This document shows, one piece after another, positions 42,847 to 51,946 of a stretch of DNA of 64,000 nucleotides. The DNA is taken from assembly GCF_001956985.1 (NCBI RefSeq), contig NZ_CP019082.1, positions 7,378,001 through 7,442,000 of the forward strand, written 5' to 3'. Every line of letters starts with the position of its first letter. The stretch's first letter is position 1. The DNA comes from Paludisphaera borealis. Its GTDB lineage: Bacteria; Planctomycetota; Planctomycetia; Isosphaerales; Isosphaeraceae. The notes beneath the pieces were generated by a model, which had not been told where the DNA came from, did no database searches, and saw nothing but the letters and a program-made list of their open reading frames with translations. Made by a program: the position numbers and the translations under genes.

Positions 42847-43495
42847 ATTATGCCGATTCACCGATCAAAACCCGTCGCGAGACCATGAGATTTTTTCTTC
42901 ACGACGGCAAGTCATCATAAGTTCCCAGTAGGGAACGCGCCGAGGGCGTTCGCGTCTTTGGCAAGTCGGCATCGGTGATCGAGGAACCCAGCGGACCGTT
43001 CCGACCGAACGGCCTCGGCGAACGTCGAAAATCCGCGCGAACGAACCCAATCGCCGCGGGGTGTCTTCCCTTCTCCCCCCGGGAGAAGGCAGACTCGCGA
43101 CGGCCTTTCTTGGAGAAATCCGCGCGAACGAACCCAACGGCCGGCGATGCGCTGGGGGGGAGGGTCGGTGAGAAATTGGAGCCCCGTCGAAGGACGAGAG
43201 GTCAAGAGACGGGGAGATTTCGAGCAATCGAAGCCAATTTCGAGAATAGACCCAAAGCTCTGCATTCAAGCGGCTTATGCACCGCATCCGACCGGCTCCG
43301 GCGGCGCGAACGAACCCAATCGCCGGGGCGGGCGCGGGAGGGGGAGAAAGCCGGTCGCCAGCGCTGAGGAGAAGCCCGACGGCTCCGGTTTCGGCGCGAA
43401 CGAACCCAACGGCGGCGCGCGCGAACGCGACGCGGGAGTGATGCCTCACAGCCCGCGTCGCGTCGTTGGGTTTGTTCGAGGTCGGGTCGGGTCGG
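42847..43495. other. Gap of ~650 bp filled with short repeats
   Basis: No supported gene. It contains four direct copies and one inverted copy of the GCGCGAACGAACCCAA repeat with uneven spacing, and an additional A/T-richer stretch near 42895. Confidence 0.6.
43035..43478. repeat. Cluster of GCGCGAACGAACCCAA repeats
   Basis: Exact copies at 43035-43050, 43122-43137, 43304-43319 and 43394-43409, and an inverted copy with one change at 43466-43478. Each copy is followed by TCGCC or CGGC, in alternation. Distances between starts are 87, 182 and 90 bp. The flanks are not repeats of one another. Confidence 0.85.
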
Positions 43496-44803
43496 TCAGG
43501 CGCGCGTCGGCGGGGAGCGGGGTTGGAAGTCGCGCTCGACGCGGATCAAGCGGCTTCGGATTCGGCTGGAGCGCTGGCGAAGGCGGACGTCGACCCCGCG
43601 ACCGTTGAAGGTCGAGGGCCGGGGCGCATCGCCGCGTCGGACGTTCCGAAGGGGGCTTGAACAGACGACCGGCCCGACGGTGCGGCGGCGATGGGCTTCC
43701 GCCGTCGGAGGGTCGAGCAGGACCGGGGGCCGGGTCGGCCCGAGGTCCCGAATCGCGGTCGTCGAGGGGATCGGAATCGAAGCGATCGGCGCGAGAGGGG
43801 CCGCGACCGGCTCCGCTTCAGCGATGGGTTCCGCCGCGAGAGACGCGACGAAGTCAGGCTGAGAATCCTCATGATCCGCTTCATCGGAAAATACGATGGT
43901 TTCCGGCCCCTCGCCGAGTGTAGAGGGTGCGATACCGTGCTCCTCGGCGCGTGCTTCGGAAACCTCGGGCGGCTCGGGAAGCTCGAAAGAGCCAGGCTCC
44001 TCCGGCGCTGCCTCGGCGCGCGTCGTCTCGTCTTCCACCGTCAGCGAATCGTCATGGATTCCTTCGTCCGGCTCGTCGGCGCTGGCGACGGTTTCGGCGT
44101 CGGCGTCAGGGACGGAAACCGGCGACGGCGAACCTTCGGTCTCGGGATCTTGGGCGTCGGCCCGGACGAATTTGCCGGGGCCGACGCGGATCCACGTGAC
44201 CTGAGCCGCCGTGGGATCGGCTTCCGTGGCGGCGGCCGCCGCCTTGGTCGAACGCTTCCCCTTGCCCCGACGTTTTCGAGGTTTCGGAGAAGCGGCGGCG
44301 GCGTCAACGGCCGTCGGCGGTTCGACCGGAACGGAGGGAGTCCCCCGCGAATCGTCGTCGGACGTCGGCTCGGCGCCTTCGTTCGGCTCGGTCGCGAGTT
44401 CTTCCGGGACACGCGCCGCGGCCTTCGGACGGTTCGTCCGGGGCGCGGCGAAGATCAGGACCATGGCGGACATGTAGACGGGAACCAGCCAGACGGAGAT
44501 CCGGGCCACGACCCAGCTCGTAACGGCCGTCAGAGCCACAAGGCCGAGCACCGCCGGGACGTTCCCCGAGCGCGGCCGATTCTCATCGGCGCTTCGGGAA
44601 CCGCTCCGGGAGGCGTCAAGGCGGTTGTGAATCCGCTTGAACGTCGACGAGAGCCGAAAACCGCGTTTGCTCGAGATCTCATTCAAGGCGGGACCATCCT
44701 GCATGTCGCACAAAGCCGATTCAACCGCGCGAATCGCCCAGGTCGCCCCGAGCGGCGGCGGCCGCAAAACCAGCGTGTTCCCTCGATCCCGTTCCATCCT
44801 CAA
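43496..44803 (-). CDS. Membrane protein with long acidic disordered tail
   Basis: 435 residues if the ATG at 44803 is used; an ATG at 44704 is equally possible. Two hydrophobic helices near residues ~85-120 (VLGLVALTAVTSWVVARISV, VPVYMSAMVLIFAA) are followed by ~300 residues that are rich in Glu, Asp, Pro, Ala and Ser with a Lys/Arg patch (PRKRRGKGKRSTKA). The segment QVTWIRVGPGKFVRAD stands out as a short ordered motif. The C-terminus is Arg-rich. Composition suggests a membrane-tethered disordered protein. Function unknown. It lies ~130 bp downstream of hemC. Confidence 0.5.
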   Translation of the reverse strand: MRMERDRGNTLVLRPPPLGATWAIRAVESALCDMQDGPALNEISSKRGFRLSSTFKRIHNRLDASRSGSRSADENRPRSGNVPAVLGLVALTAVTSWVVARISVWLVPVYMSAMVLIFAAPRTNRPKAAARVPEELATEPNEGAEPTSDDDSRGTPSVPVEPPTAVDAAAASPKPRKRRGKGKRSTKAAAAATEADPTAAQVTWIRVGPGKFVRADAQDPETEGSPSPVSVPDADAETVASADEPDEGIHDDSLTVEDETTRAEAAPEEPGSFELPEPPEVSEARAEEHGIAPSTLGEGPETIVFSDEADHEDSQPDFVASLAAEPIAEAEPVAAPLAPIASIPIPSTTAIRDLGPTRPPVLLDPPTAEAHRRRTVGPVVCSSPLRNVRRGDAPRPSTFNGRGVDVRLRQRSSRIRSRLIRVERDFQPRSPPTRA

Positions 44804-44930
44804 GGGTGCGCCAAGGGACGTCGAAAACGTCCCCGTGCCCCCTCCGCGATTTATCGGTCGGAGGCCGGGAGCGATTGATGTTTTCGAAGCCCGAGAGGCC
44901 CGCGCGACCAGACCTCGCCAGGCAAAACGC

Positions 44931-45893
44931 TTACCGTCGGTCTTGTCGGAAGGCCGCCAGCAGCGGTTCGGCCCCTTCTTGCCGGAGCGCCTCGGCGACC
45001 CGGCGTCCCAGCGCGTCGGGATCGTCGATCGGGCCCTGGAGCGAGGCGGCGATCCGCTGCCGGCCGTCGGGCTCGAAGACGACCGCGTCGAGGGCCAGCA
45101 GGTCCGCCGACGTTCGCCGGGCCCAGGCGGCCATGGGGATCATGCAGCCCCCTTCCAGCTCGGCGAGCGCCCGGCGTTCGGCGACCACCGCGTGATGGGT
45201 GTCGGGGTCGTCGAGCACGGCGAGCAGCCCCCGCGTGGTCGGGTCGTCGCGGCGGCATTCGATCCCCAGCGCCCCCTGCCCCACGGCGGGCAGGAAATCG
45301 GGAGGCTCCAGACGCTGCGTCACGTGGCCTTCAAGACCCAGCCGGTGCAGACCGGCCCAGGCCAGGATCACGGCGTCGATTTTCTGGTCGAGGGCCTGGT
45401 TGAGCCGGGTCTCGACGTTCCCCCGGATCGTCGTCACGTCGAGGTCGGGCCGGACGAACAGGATCTGCGCCCGGCGGCGGAGCGAACTGGTGCCGATCCG
45501 CGATCCGGCCGGAAGGGCCGCAAGGGTTCGATGGATTGGAGCGATTAAAGCGTCGGCGACGTCTTCGCGAGGGGGAACGGCCGCGAGGATGAGGGCGTCG
45601 GGGCCCTGGGTGGGGAGGTCCTTGAGGCTGTGGACGGCGACGTCGACCTGGCCGTCGACCACCGCGCGCTGGATTTCCTTTGTGAACAGGCCGGTCCCGC
45701 CGATCGCGGCCAGGGGCGAGTTGCGGTCGCGGTCGCCCTGGGTCTTGATCTCGATCAGCTCGACGGTCAGCCCCGGGTGGGCGGCCCGGAGGCGGTCGGC
45801 GACCCAGTCGGCCTGCCAGCGCGCCAGGCGGCTGCCGCGGGTGCCGATTCGGAGCGGGGCTGAGGTGGACGCGGGAACGGGAGGAGGGTTCAT
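44931..45893 (-). CDS. hemC: Hydroxymethylbilane synthase
   Basis: 320 residues from the ATG at 45893. It polymerises four porphobilinogen molecules into hydroxymethylbilane for haem and corrinoids. Family motifs: IGTRGSRLARWQADWV, IKTQGDRD, GLFTKEIQRAVVDGQVDVAVHSLKDLPT, GTSSLRRRAQ, RGNVETRL, and ELEGGCMIP with the Cys that binds the dipyrromethane cofactor. The start follows the comF stop with one base between, so it is translationally coupled. Its neighbours are unrelated housekeeping genes. Haem pathway partners are not in the window. Confidence 0.96.
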   Translation of the reverse strand: MNPPPVPASTSAPLRIGTRGSRLARWQADWVADRLRAAHPGLTVELIEIKTQGDRDRNSPLAAIGGTGLFTKEIQRAVVDGQVDVAVHSLKDLPTQGPDALILAAVPPREDVADALIAPIHRTLAALPAGSRIGTSSLRRRAQILFVRPDLDVTTIRGNVETRLNQALDQKIDAVILAWAGLHRLGLEGHVTQRLEPPDFLPAVGQGALGIECRRDDPTTRGLLAVLDDPDTHHAVVAERRALAELEGGCMIPMAAWARRTSADLLALDAVVFEPDGRQRIAASLQGPIDDPDALGRRVAEALRQEGAEPLLAAFRQDRR

Positions 45894-45894
45894 G

Positions 45895-46692
45895 TCAAAG
45901 GGCTCGGGACAGGACGGCGACGACCACGCGCGCGGCACCGGCTCGCTTCAGGGCGCGGGCGGCCGCCCCCGTGGTGGCGCCGGTGGTCAGGACGTCGTCG
46001 ACCAGGAGGACGGTTCGGCCTTTCAAATCCGGGCCGCGTCGCGCGTCGACCTGGAAGGCCCCGCGCACGATTTCGGCCCGTTTCGTCAGGTTCATGCCAA
46101 CCAGATGTTCCGTGTACTTGATCCGACGGATCGGCCGATGCGTTTCCAGGCCGAGCCGACGGGCCAGGCCTTGGGCCAGGGCGTCGGACTGATTGTACCC
46201 CCTGTGCAACCGCCGGAGCCAGTGCAGCGGGACCGGAACGACCCAGGCGTCGGCCGGCAGGAGGGCCAGCTCCGTCGCCCGAGCCTCGGCCAGCAGGCCG
46301 GTCATCCAGGGCGCGAGCCAGGCTTCTCGCTCCTTCTTGAGCTTCAAGCAGAGCCGTCGCCAGGGGTCTTCGTGATAGCCCAGCGCGATCGCCGCGTCAA
46401 AGCCGAGGGGGCGGCCCCGGCACTCCGAACAGCCCTTGTCGAGGTCGGCGAAGGGGCCGACGGGCATGGCGCAGCGAGGGCACGAGTTCCGCTGGATTTC
46501 CGCGGCCCGGGCCCGCAGGACGCCCCGGCAGGGCGCGCAGAACGGCTCGCGGAGGCCTGGCCCGGCCGCCTCGCAGACGGCGCATCGCCAGGGGAAAACC
46601 AGGTCGCCGAGGGCGTCGCCCCCCGCTCTCCAGGCTTTCGAGAGCCGGCGGGGCCAGTCGTGGAACGCGAGCAGGCCGGGAGGGGCGCCCAT
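45895..46692 (-). CDS. comF: ComF-family phosphoribosyltransferase-like protein
   Basis: 265 residues. The N-terminal third has paired cysteines (CAVCEAAGPG, CAPC, CPRC, CSEC) that form zinc ribbons. The C-terminal PRTase domain has PVPLHWLRRLHRGYNQSDALA and the PRPP-binding LLVDDVLTTGATTGAA. ComF proteins act in DNA uptake and in handling of single-stranded DNA in naturally competent bacteria; many carriers have no proven competence. It starts directly after the sigma factor stop (TGA then ATG), and hemC begins one base after its own stop. Confidence 0.92.
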   Translation of the reverse strand: MGAPPGLLAFHDWPRRLSKAWRAGGDALGDLVFPWRCAVCEAAGPGLREPFCAPCRGVLRARAAEIQRNSCPRCAMPVGPFADLDKGCSECRGRPLGFDAAIALGYHEDPWRRLCLKLKKEREAWLAPWMTGLLAEARATELALLPADAWVVPVPLHWLRRLHRGYNQSDALAQGLARRLGLETHRPIRRIKYTEHLVGMNLTKRAEIVRGAFQVDARRGPDLKGRTVLLVDDVLTTGATTGAAARALKRAGAARVVVAVLSRAL

Positions 46693-47355
46693 TCAACCGC
46701 TCGCGCCGCGGGCCCGGGGCGAGTCGAGCGCCAGGTAGGGCTCAAGCTGCTCGCGCAGCTCGTTGCGGGCCCGCGCCAGGAGCGACTTGACCGCCGCCGG
46801 CGAGCGGTTCATGACCGCGCCGATCTCGGCGTAGCTCATCTCCTCGAACTTGTTCAGCAGGACCGCCATCTTCTGGTCTTCGTTCAGGACCCCGAGCGCC
46901 TCGCGGACGATCTCGGAGAGCTCGACCTTCCGCATCTGGGCCGACGCCGTCCCCTCACGCGACGGCAAGGTCTGGGCCAGGGGCGACTCGGCCTGCGAGC
47001 CGTCCTTGCCCGCCCCGCCCAGGTTGACCGACGGGTTCCGCCCCTTGCTCCGCGCGTGGTTCATCGCCAGGTTGTTGGCGATCGTGAACAGCCAGGTCGA
47101 GAACTTGGCCTTGGGCCGGTATCCCTTCCGCGCCTTGTAGACCCGGAGGAACACGTCCTGCGACAGGTCCTCGGCCTCCTCAAGGTTGCCGACGATGTGA
47201 TAGAGGACGCCGACGAGCCGGTCCTGGTAGCGCGAGACCATGACCTCGAAGGCGCCCGGCGTGTCGTCACGGATCTGGAGCATGAGCCGCACGTCGGGGT
47301 CGCGCGATTCGAGTTGCCGTTCCAGCGCGTCGAGTTCTCCACGACTCACGAGCAC
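46693..47355 (-). CDS. ECF-type sigma factor
   Basis: 220 residues, starting with GTG at 47355 (or GTG at 47349). Region 2 (FEVMVSRYQDRLVGVLYHIV, AEDLSQDVFLRVYKARKGY, FSTWLFTIANNLAMNHARS) and region 4 (VREALGVLNEDQKMAVLLNK, FEEMSYAEIGAVMNRSPAAV, KSLLARARNELREQLE) are well conserved. A Gly/Ser-rich linker separates them. No anti-sigma gene is next to it; comF follows immediately. It belongs to the SigE/RpoE-like class widely found in planctomycetes. Its targets cannot be read. Confidence 0.92.
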   Translation of the reverse strand: MLVSRGELDALERQLESRDPDVRLMLQIRDDTPGAFEVMVSRYQDRLVGVLYHIVGNLEEAEDLSQDVFLRVYKARKGYRPKAKFSTWLFTIANNLAMNHARSKGRNPSVNLGGAGKDGSQAESPLAQTLPSREGTASAQMRKVELSEIVREALGVLNEDQKMAVLLNKFEEMSYAEIGAVMNRSPAAVKSLLARARNELREQLEPYLALDSPRARGASG

Positions 47356-47397
47356 AGCCCCCCGAGGCGAAGGACGTCGGCGACGACGTCGGGAAAT

Positions 47398-48522
47398 TCA
47401 GGAAACCTCGACCGTCAAGGGCGAGACGAAGGCCGGCGACGGAGCGGACTCGAACCGGCGGCGAAGCTGACCGCAGGCGGCGTCGATGGCCTGGCCCTTG
47501 GTCTTCCGCACCGTCGCGCTCACCCCCCGGTCGCGCAGGGTCGCGACGAACCGCCGCACGCCGTCCGGATCGGGACGCTCGAACGGCAGGCCGGCGACGG
47601 GATTGTACGGGATCAGATTGACATGCGACTTGCGGCCACGCAAGAGCCGACCCAACGCCAGGGCGTGCTCGTGGCGGTCGTTGACGCCTCCCAGCATGAC
47701 GTACTCATACGTCACCTGTCGTCCGGTGATCCGGAAATAGTCGTCGGCGGCCTGCACCACGGCGGTCAGGCCGACCTTCTCGTTGACCGGAACCAGCTCG
47801 TTGCGCAGCTCCTCGGTCGGGGCGTGCAGCGAGACCGCCAGGTGGTACTGCCGGTCCTGAGCCGCCAGCTTGCGAATCTTCTCGGGGAGGCCGACCGTCG
47901 AGATGGTCACCCGGCGCTGGCTCATCCCCAGGCCGTCGTCGGCCGAGCAGACGCGGTCGAGCGCGGCGAGCAGGGCGTCGAGGTTCGCCAGGCTCTCCCC
48001 CATCCCCATCACCACGATGTGCGACACCGACTCGCCGAGCGGAAGCAGGTTCTGGGCCTGGAGGACCTGGTCGAAGATCTCGGCGGTGGTCAGGTTCCGC
48101 TCGACCCCCCTGAGGCCGCTGGCGCAGAAGACGCAGCCCATGCCGCAGCCGACCTGGGTGCTGATGCAGACGGTCCGGCGGTGCTCCTCGGTCATGAGCA
48201 CGCACTCGATCATCCGGCCGTCGCGGCACTTGAGCAGCAGCTTGTCGGTGGCGTCGGGCGACTCGCCGCGGAACGCGACCGCGGTCGCGAACAGGCTCCA
48301 GTCGGCGTCGAGCCGGCGCCGCAGGTCGAGCGGCAGGTCGGTCATCGCCTCGAACGACGACGCCCGGCGATGGAACGCCCACTGCTGGATCTGCCGGACC
48401 CGATACGCCTGGTGCCCCTGCTCCACGGTCCAGGCGCGCAGCTCGTCGGCCGTCGCCTCGAACAGCGGACGCCTCGCGCGCAGCTCCTCGGTCTGTGGTT
48501 CCACCCGGTCTCCGGCTTCCAT
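47398..48522 (-). CDS. rlmN: 23S rRNA (adenine2503-C2)/tRNA methyltransferase RlmN
   Basis: 374 residues from the ATG at 48522; a GTG at 48561 would add 13. It is a radical SAM enzyme that methylates C2 of A2503 in 23S rRNA and A37 in some tRNAs. Motifs: CGMGCVFC (CxxxCxxC, binds the 4Fe-4S cluster), VVMGMGE, ISTVGLPEKI, LAVSLHAPTEELRNELVP, and the C-terminal KGQAIDAACGQL with the methyl-carrying Cys. It is the first gene of the operon that continues with the ECF sigma factor, 42 bp away. Confidence 0.95.
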   Translation of the reverse strand: MEAGDRVEPQTEELRARRPLFEATADELRAWTVEQGHQAYRVRQIQQWAFHRRASSFEAMTDLPLDLRRRLDADWSLFATAVAFRGESPDATDKLLLKCRDGRMIECVLMTEEHRRTVCISTQVGCGMGCVFCASGLRGVERNLTTAEIFDQVLQAQNLLPLGESVSHIVVMGMGESLANLDALLAALDRVCSADDGLGMSQRRVTISTVGLPEKIRKLAAQDRQYHLAVSLHAPTEELRNELVPVNEKVGLTAVVQAADDYFRITGRQVTYEYVMLGGVNDRHEHALALGRLLRGRKSHVNLIPYNPVAGLPFERPDPDGVRRFVATLRDRGVSATVRKTKGQAIDAACGQLRRRFESAPSPAFVSPLTVEVS

Positions 48523-49099
48523 GAACGCCCCGTCCTCGGTCCTCGATCTCGCTTCGCGCACAACCCGACCCTATTGTATGGATGCGTCGCTCCCCGGCCA
48601 AGACGCGATGCCGCGCGTGGCGGGAAAACCGCAGCCCGGAGCCGAAAACGGCGAGGGTCGGACGGCCTCAGGCACCCGGGACGGCCCGCCGAATCGTTAC
48701 CCGCTCCTCCTCATGTTCCCCCATGCAGCCAACCCGTCCTTTGGAATCCGGAGGAAAGGCCGTCGCCGTCTCGCGCACTTGATTTCCTGATTCTTGGCGG
48801 CGGATCAACGCAGTTCACGCCCATCATCACAATCCACCCCGCCCAAACAACCGCGCCGCACGAGCAATCTGAATTTTTCACAGGGTTGGTGCGGCGCCTC
48901 GGACGAACGGGCACGAAACATGCTATTGCAATACATGCCTTTATCAACCGGCTCGAGGGCCTGACAAGGGCGCTCGGGTCTCCCACGAACCAACCAAGAA
49001 CTCTCCTCAAAGCCGACGGACGGCGAACAGGAATTGCCGCCTGCCGCCCCGTTGCGCCCATAAGGGAACCGGCTCGTCCGCCCCTGGAAGGTCAACATC
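48523..49099. other. Gap of ~580 bp, no gene seen
   Basis: Divergent region upstream of rlmN and of the Gly-Thr repeat protein. A small palindrome ATTGCAAT lies near 48923. The next gene has GGAAGG eight nucleotides before its ATG. Confidence 0.5.
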
Positions 49100-50623
49100 A
49101 TGAGCAGCAAACTTAGAAAGAACCGCATCGCCTTTCGTCCTGCGCTCGAGGACGTACGACTCGAAGAACGGGTCGTCCTGAATTCCACGTCGGCTTCGTT
49201 GGCCTCGCTCGTGCAAGCCGAGATCGCCGCTCAAATGGGCGGAGCGAACCGGGCCGGCCTGACACGATTGACCAGCCGTCCCGGCCTCGCGGCGCTGGCG
49301 GAGGCCCGGCAGCTCAATAACCTTTACCATCAGCAGTTCAGCGCCACCCAGGGCGCGCTCAAGCAATTCATCACCAGTCAAGTCGCCAGCCTCTACAGCG
49401 ACCCGGCGAATCTCGGCGCCAACGGCCGTCTGACTTCGCAGGCGCTGGCGGGCTTGCGGAACACACTGGGGGGCGCGCTCGACGCCACGGCCTTCCAGCT
49501 CTCGTCACAAGCGTCCCTCCTTCCCGGGGCGTCCAGCGGCAACCTGATCTCGAACCTCCAGAACAGCCTCCTGGGCAGCCAAGGCAACAGCCTGACCAGT
49601 AGGATCACCGCCCAGCTCAACTCAGGCCGCTTCGCCCGATCTCAGTCGTTGCTGGTGAACACCATCAACCGGCAGATCAGCACGGCGTTCAACAGCAATT
49701 TCAACCAGCTCGGTAGATTCTTGAGGACCACGCCCTTGACCAGGCTGTCGGTCGACCCGACGACGGGCCAGCAAATTCCCATCTCACAATTTATGGGCAA
49801 CCAGGCGGTCAAACTGCTCAACAACACCTTCGGGACCCTGTCCAACAGCGTCGGCCCGCTCGCCAAGACGGCCCTGTTCGACTCGACCGGGGCCTTCAAC
49901 TCGCAAGCCGTCAGCGGCTTCCAGCAACAGTTCAACACCGCATTGAACACGGCCGCCTTCCAGACCGGCAGCCTGCTCTCGATGTTCCCCAACGCCTCGA
50001 GCCTGCAATCGCAGCTTCAGTCGGCCCTGTTCGCCAACGGCACCGACGCCACGACTGGCCTCCCCACCACGAGTTTCGTGAACGGCCTGTCGGGCGTATT
50101 CCCCACTGGCACGACTACCACGCCATTCACTTCGAACCTGTTCAATACGGGTTTCCAGAGCGGGTTCACAAACGCATTCCAGAACTTCTCCACATTAATC
50201 GGCGGCTTCCTTGGCGCGCAGCCGACGACCGGCCTGCCGAGCGGTTTCTTCCAATCGGGCTCGACCTTCCCAAGTATCTTTGGTTCGCAGTTCACCAGCA
50301 ATAATTTCAACAACGGCTTCAACAACGGCTTCGCCAGCACGGGGTCGGGCTTCCTTGGGCTCGGCACCGCGCCCTCGGGCTTCAACAGCAGCTTCGGCAC
50401 GGGCTTCAACGACCTCGTGACCGCGGCGAACGGGACGTTCGGGCTCACTCAGCCGACGAACCTCGAAGGAACCGGGACTGGCACTGGGACCGGAACCGGG
50501 ACTGGCACTGGGACCGGAACTGGCACTGGGACCGGGACCGGGACCGGGACCGGAACCGGAACCGGAACCGGGACTGGTACTGGAACCGGGACCGGGACCG
50601 GGACCGGAGGCACCATCATCTGA
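49100..50623 (+). CDS. Secreted Asn/Gln/Ser/Phe-rich protein with Gly-Thr repeat tail
   Basis: 507 residues. The N-terminus has RPALEDVRLEERVVLNS, the planctomycete-type motif (LE-x-R-x-V/L-L) placed near the start of many of their large surface proteins. There is no classical signal peptide. Residues ~30-420 are low in charge and rich in Gln, Asn, Ser, Thr, Phe and Gly, with repeated LF-x-GF-x-SGF and NNFNNGF patterns. The last ~50 residues are 23 Gly-Thr pairs followed by GGTII. It looks like a surface or amyloid-like fibre protein; function not known. GGAAGG supports the ATG. Confidence 0.7.
   Translation: MSSKLRKNRIAFRPALEDVRLEERVVLNSTSASLASLVQAEIAAQMGGANRAGLTRLTSRPGLAALAEARQLNNLYHQQFSATQGALKQFITSQVASLYSDPANLGANGRLTSQALAGLRNTLGGALDATAFQLSSQASLLPGASSGNLISNLQNSLLGSQGNSLTSRITAQLNSGRFARSQSLLVNTINRQISTAFNSNFNQLGRFLRTTPLTRLSVDPTTGQQIPISQFMGNQAVKLLNNTFGTLSNSVGPLAKTALFDSTGAFNSQAVSGFQQQFNTALNTAAFQTGSLLSMFPNASSLQSQLQSALFANGTDATTGLPTTSFVNGLSGVFPTGTTTTPFTSNLFNTGFQSGFTNAFQNFSTLIGGFLGAQPTTGLPSGFFQSGSTFPSIFGSQFTSNNFNNGFNNGFASTGSGFLGLGTAPSGFNSSFGTGFNDLVTAANGTFGLTQPTNLEGTGTGTGTGTGTGTGTGTGTGTGTGTGTGTGTGTGTGTGTGTGTGTGGTII
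50468..50605 (+). repeat. 138-bp degenerate hexamer repeat (GGN-ACN)23
   Basis: Twenty-three uninterrupted GGN-ACN units, mostly GGG-ACC, GGG-ACT, GGA-ACC and GGC-ACT, encode Gly-Thr pairs. Blocks such as GGGACC in tandem suggest slippage or expansion. Confidence 0.93.
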
Positions 50624-51005
50624 CGCAGTTCGTCGTCGCGTTAAAGACGGGACGGATCGAATGATCCACAATCGCAGGCTTATTGCTTTCTATTTATTGT
50701 CATGATGGCTTGATCATTCGTCCGTCCTGTCTCATTTACGCCGCAAGGCGAGGAGGTGAGATCTCAACATTCCGCATCCCGCCCGCCAGGTCGAGCGAGA
50801 GCAGCCAGCACAGCACGGCGAACGACATCACTAATCCAGGGCCCCCGCCGACCTTCGGCCGGGGCCCGAAAACGGCGGGGGGGAGCGTCGTCCCCCTGTC
50901 ATCCTCGCGATCGCCGTTGTATTCCTAGATGGTGATTTCCGACTGGAGGGCGAGACCTCGCCCTCGCCGAAAAAGTCCCAGCTCGCTCGACGAGGCCCGC
51001 CCTCA
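50624..51005. other. Gap of ~380 bp with G/C hairpins
   Basis: No gene. A GC-rich hairpin (GGGCCCC...GGGGCCC) at about 50838-50868 may end the upstream transcript. The PPK2 gene has only a weak ribosome site. Confidence 0.5.
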
Positions 51006-51926
51006 ATGATGACCCCCAACGAGATCGTCGCGATGTGCCGCGTCGACCACGACAAGACGTTCCGGCTCGAGGACCACGATCCCGCGTGGGCTGGCGATCC
51101 GGACATCGCCAAAGACCAGCGGAAGAAGTTCGCCGAAGAGTCGCTGACGCAGAACGTCTCGGATCTCGCCGAGGCGCAGGATCGCCTCTACGCGGCCGAC
51201 TCGTGGTCGCTGCTGATCATCTTCCAGGCCATGGACGCGGCCGGCAAGGACGGCACGATCAAGCATGTGATGTCGGGCGTCAACCCCCAGGGCTGCCAGG
51301 TCTTCAGCTTCAAGCACCCGTCGGCCGAGGAACTCGACCACAACTTCCTCTGGAGGTACACCAAGGCCCTGCCCGAGCGCGGTCGGATCGGGATCTTCAA
51401 CCGCTCGTACTATGAGGAGGTCCTCGTCGTCCGCGTCCACCCGGAACTCGTCCACGCCGAGCGCATCCCCGGCTCAAAGCTCAACGACGATTTCTGGGAC
51501 GACCGCTTCGAGGACATCAACGCCCTGGAGCGGCATCTGTCGCGCAACGGCACCCGCGTGCTCAAATTCTTCCTCAACCTCTCGAAGAAAGAGCAGCGCA
51601 AGCGGTTCCTCAAGCGGCTCGACGATCCTTCGAAGAACTGGAAGTTCTCCGCCGACGACCTCTCCGAGCGCGGCCACTGGGACGATTACATGAAGGCCTA
51701 CGAAGAGACTATCCGCGCCACGAGCACCAAGTGGGCCCCGTGGCATGTGATCCCCGCCGACCACAAATGGGTCGCCCGGTCGATCGTGGCGCAGACGATC
51801 GTCCAGGCTGTCGAAGCCCTCGACCCTAAGTACCCCCAAGTCGTCCCCGAGCACCTGGAAACGATCAAGGCGGCCAAGCAGCAGCTCGAAGCCGAGGGCA
51901 AGGACAAAGACAAGAACAAGGATTGA
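51006..51926 (+). CDS. ppk2: Polyphosphate kinase 2 family (polyphosphate:nucleotide phosphotransferase)
   Basis: 306 residues, one PPK2 domain. Walker A lies in IIFQAMDAAGKDGTIKHVM, and the lid and Walker B-like segments in IGIFNRSYYEEVLVVRVHP. Between them are NPQGCQVFSFKHPS and DHNFLWR, the family signature. Such enzymes phosphorylate AMP, ADP or GDP with polyphosphate. The length and motifs fit the PPK2-related clade often annotated as polyphosphate:nucleotide phosphotransferase. The extreme C-terminus is Lys/Asp-rich. Convergent with the HerA-like gene with a 20 bp gap. Substrate preference unknown. Confidence 0.93.
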   Translation: MMTPNEIVAMCRVDHDKTFRLEDHDPAWAGDPDIAKDQRKKFAEESLTQNVSDLAEAQDRLYAADSWSLLIIFQAMDAAGKDGTIKHVMSGVNPQGCQVFSFKHPSAEELDHNFLWRYTKALPERGRIGIFNRSYYEEVLVVRVHPELVHAERIPGSKLNDDFWDDRFEDINALERHLSRNGTRVLKFFLNLSKKEQRKRFLKRLDDPSKNWKFSADDLSERGHWDDYMKAYEETIRATSTKWAPWHVIPADHKWVARSIVAQTIVQAVEALDPKYPQVVPEHLETIKAAKQQLEAEGKDKDKNKD

Positions 51927-51946
51927 AGTCGGTCCGACGGTCCGGA

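Noticed and set aside
43035-43409. CRISPR-like array
   Set aside because: The repeat is only 16 bp, spacing is irregular (87, 182, 90 bp), one copy is inverted, and there are no cas genes.
45199-49116. Plus-strand frame of ~1305 codons
   Set aside because: Antisense to hemC, comF, the sigma gene and rlmN; composition is Arg/Pro/Gly/Leu-rich with no fold pattern.
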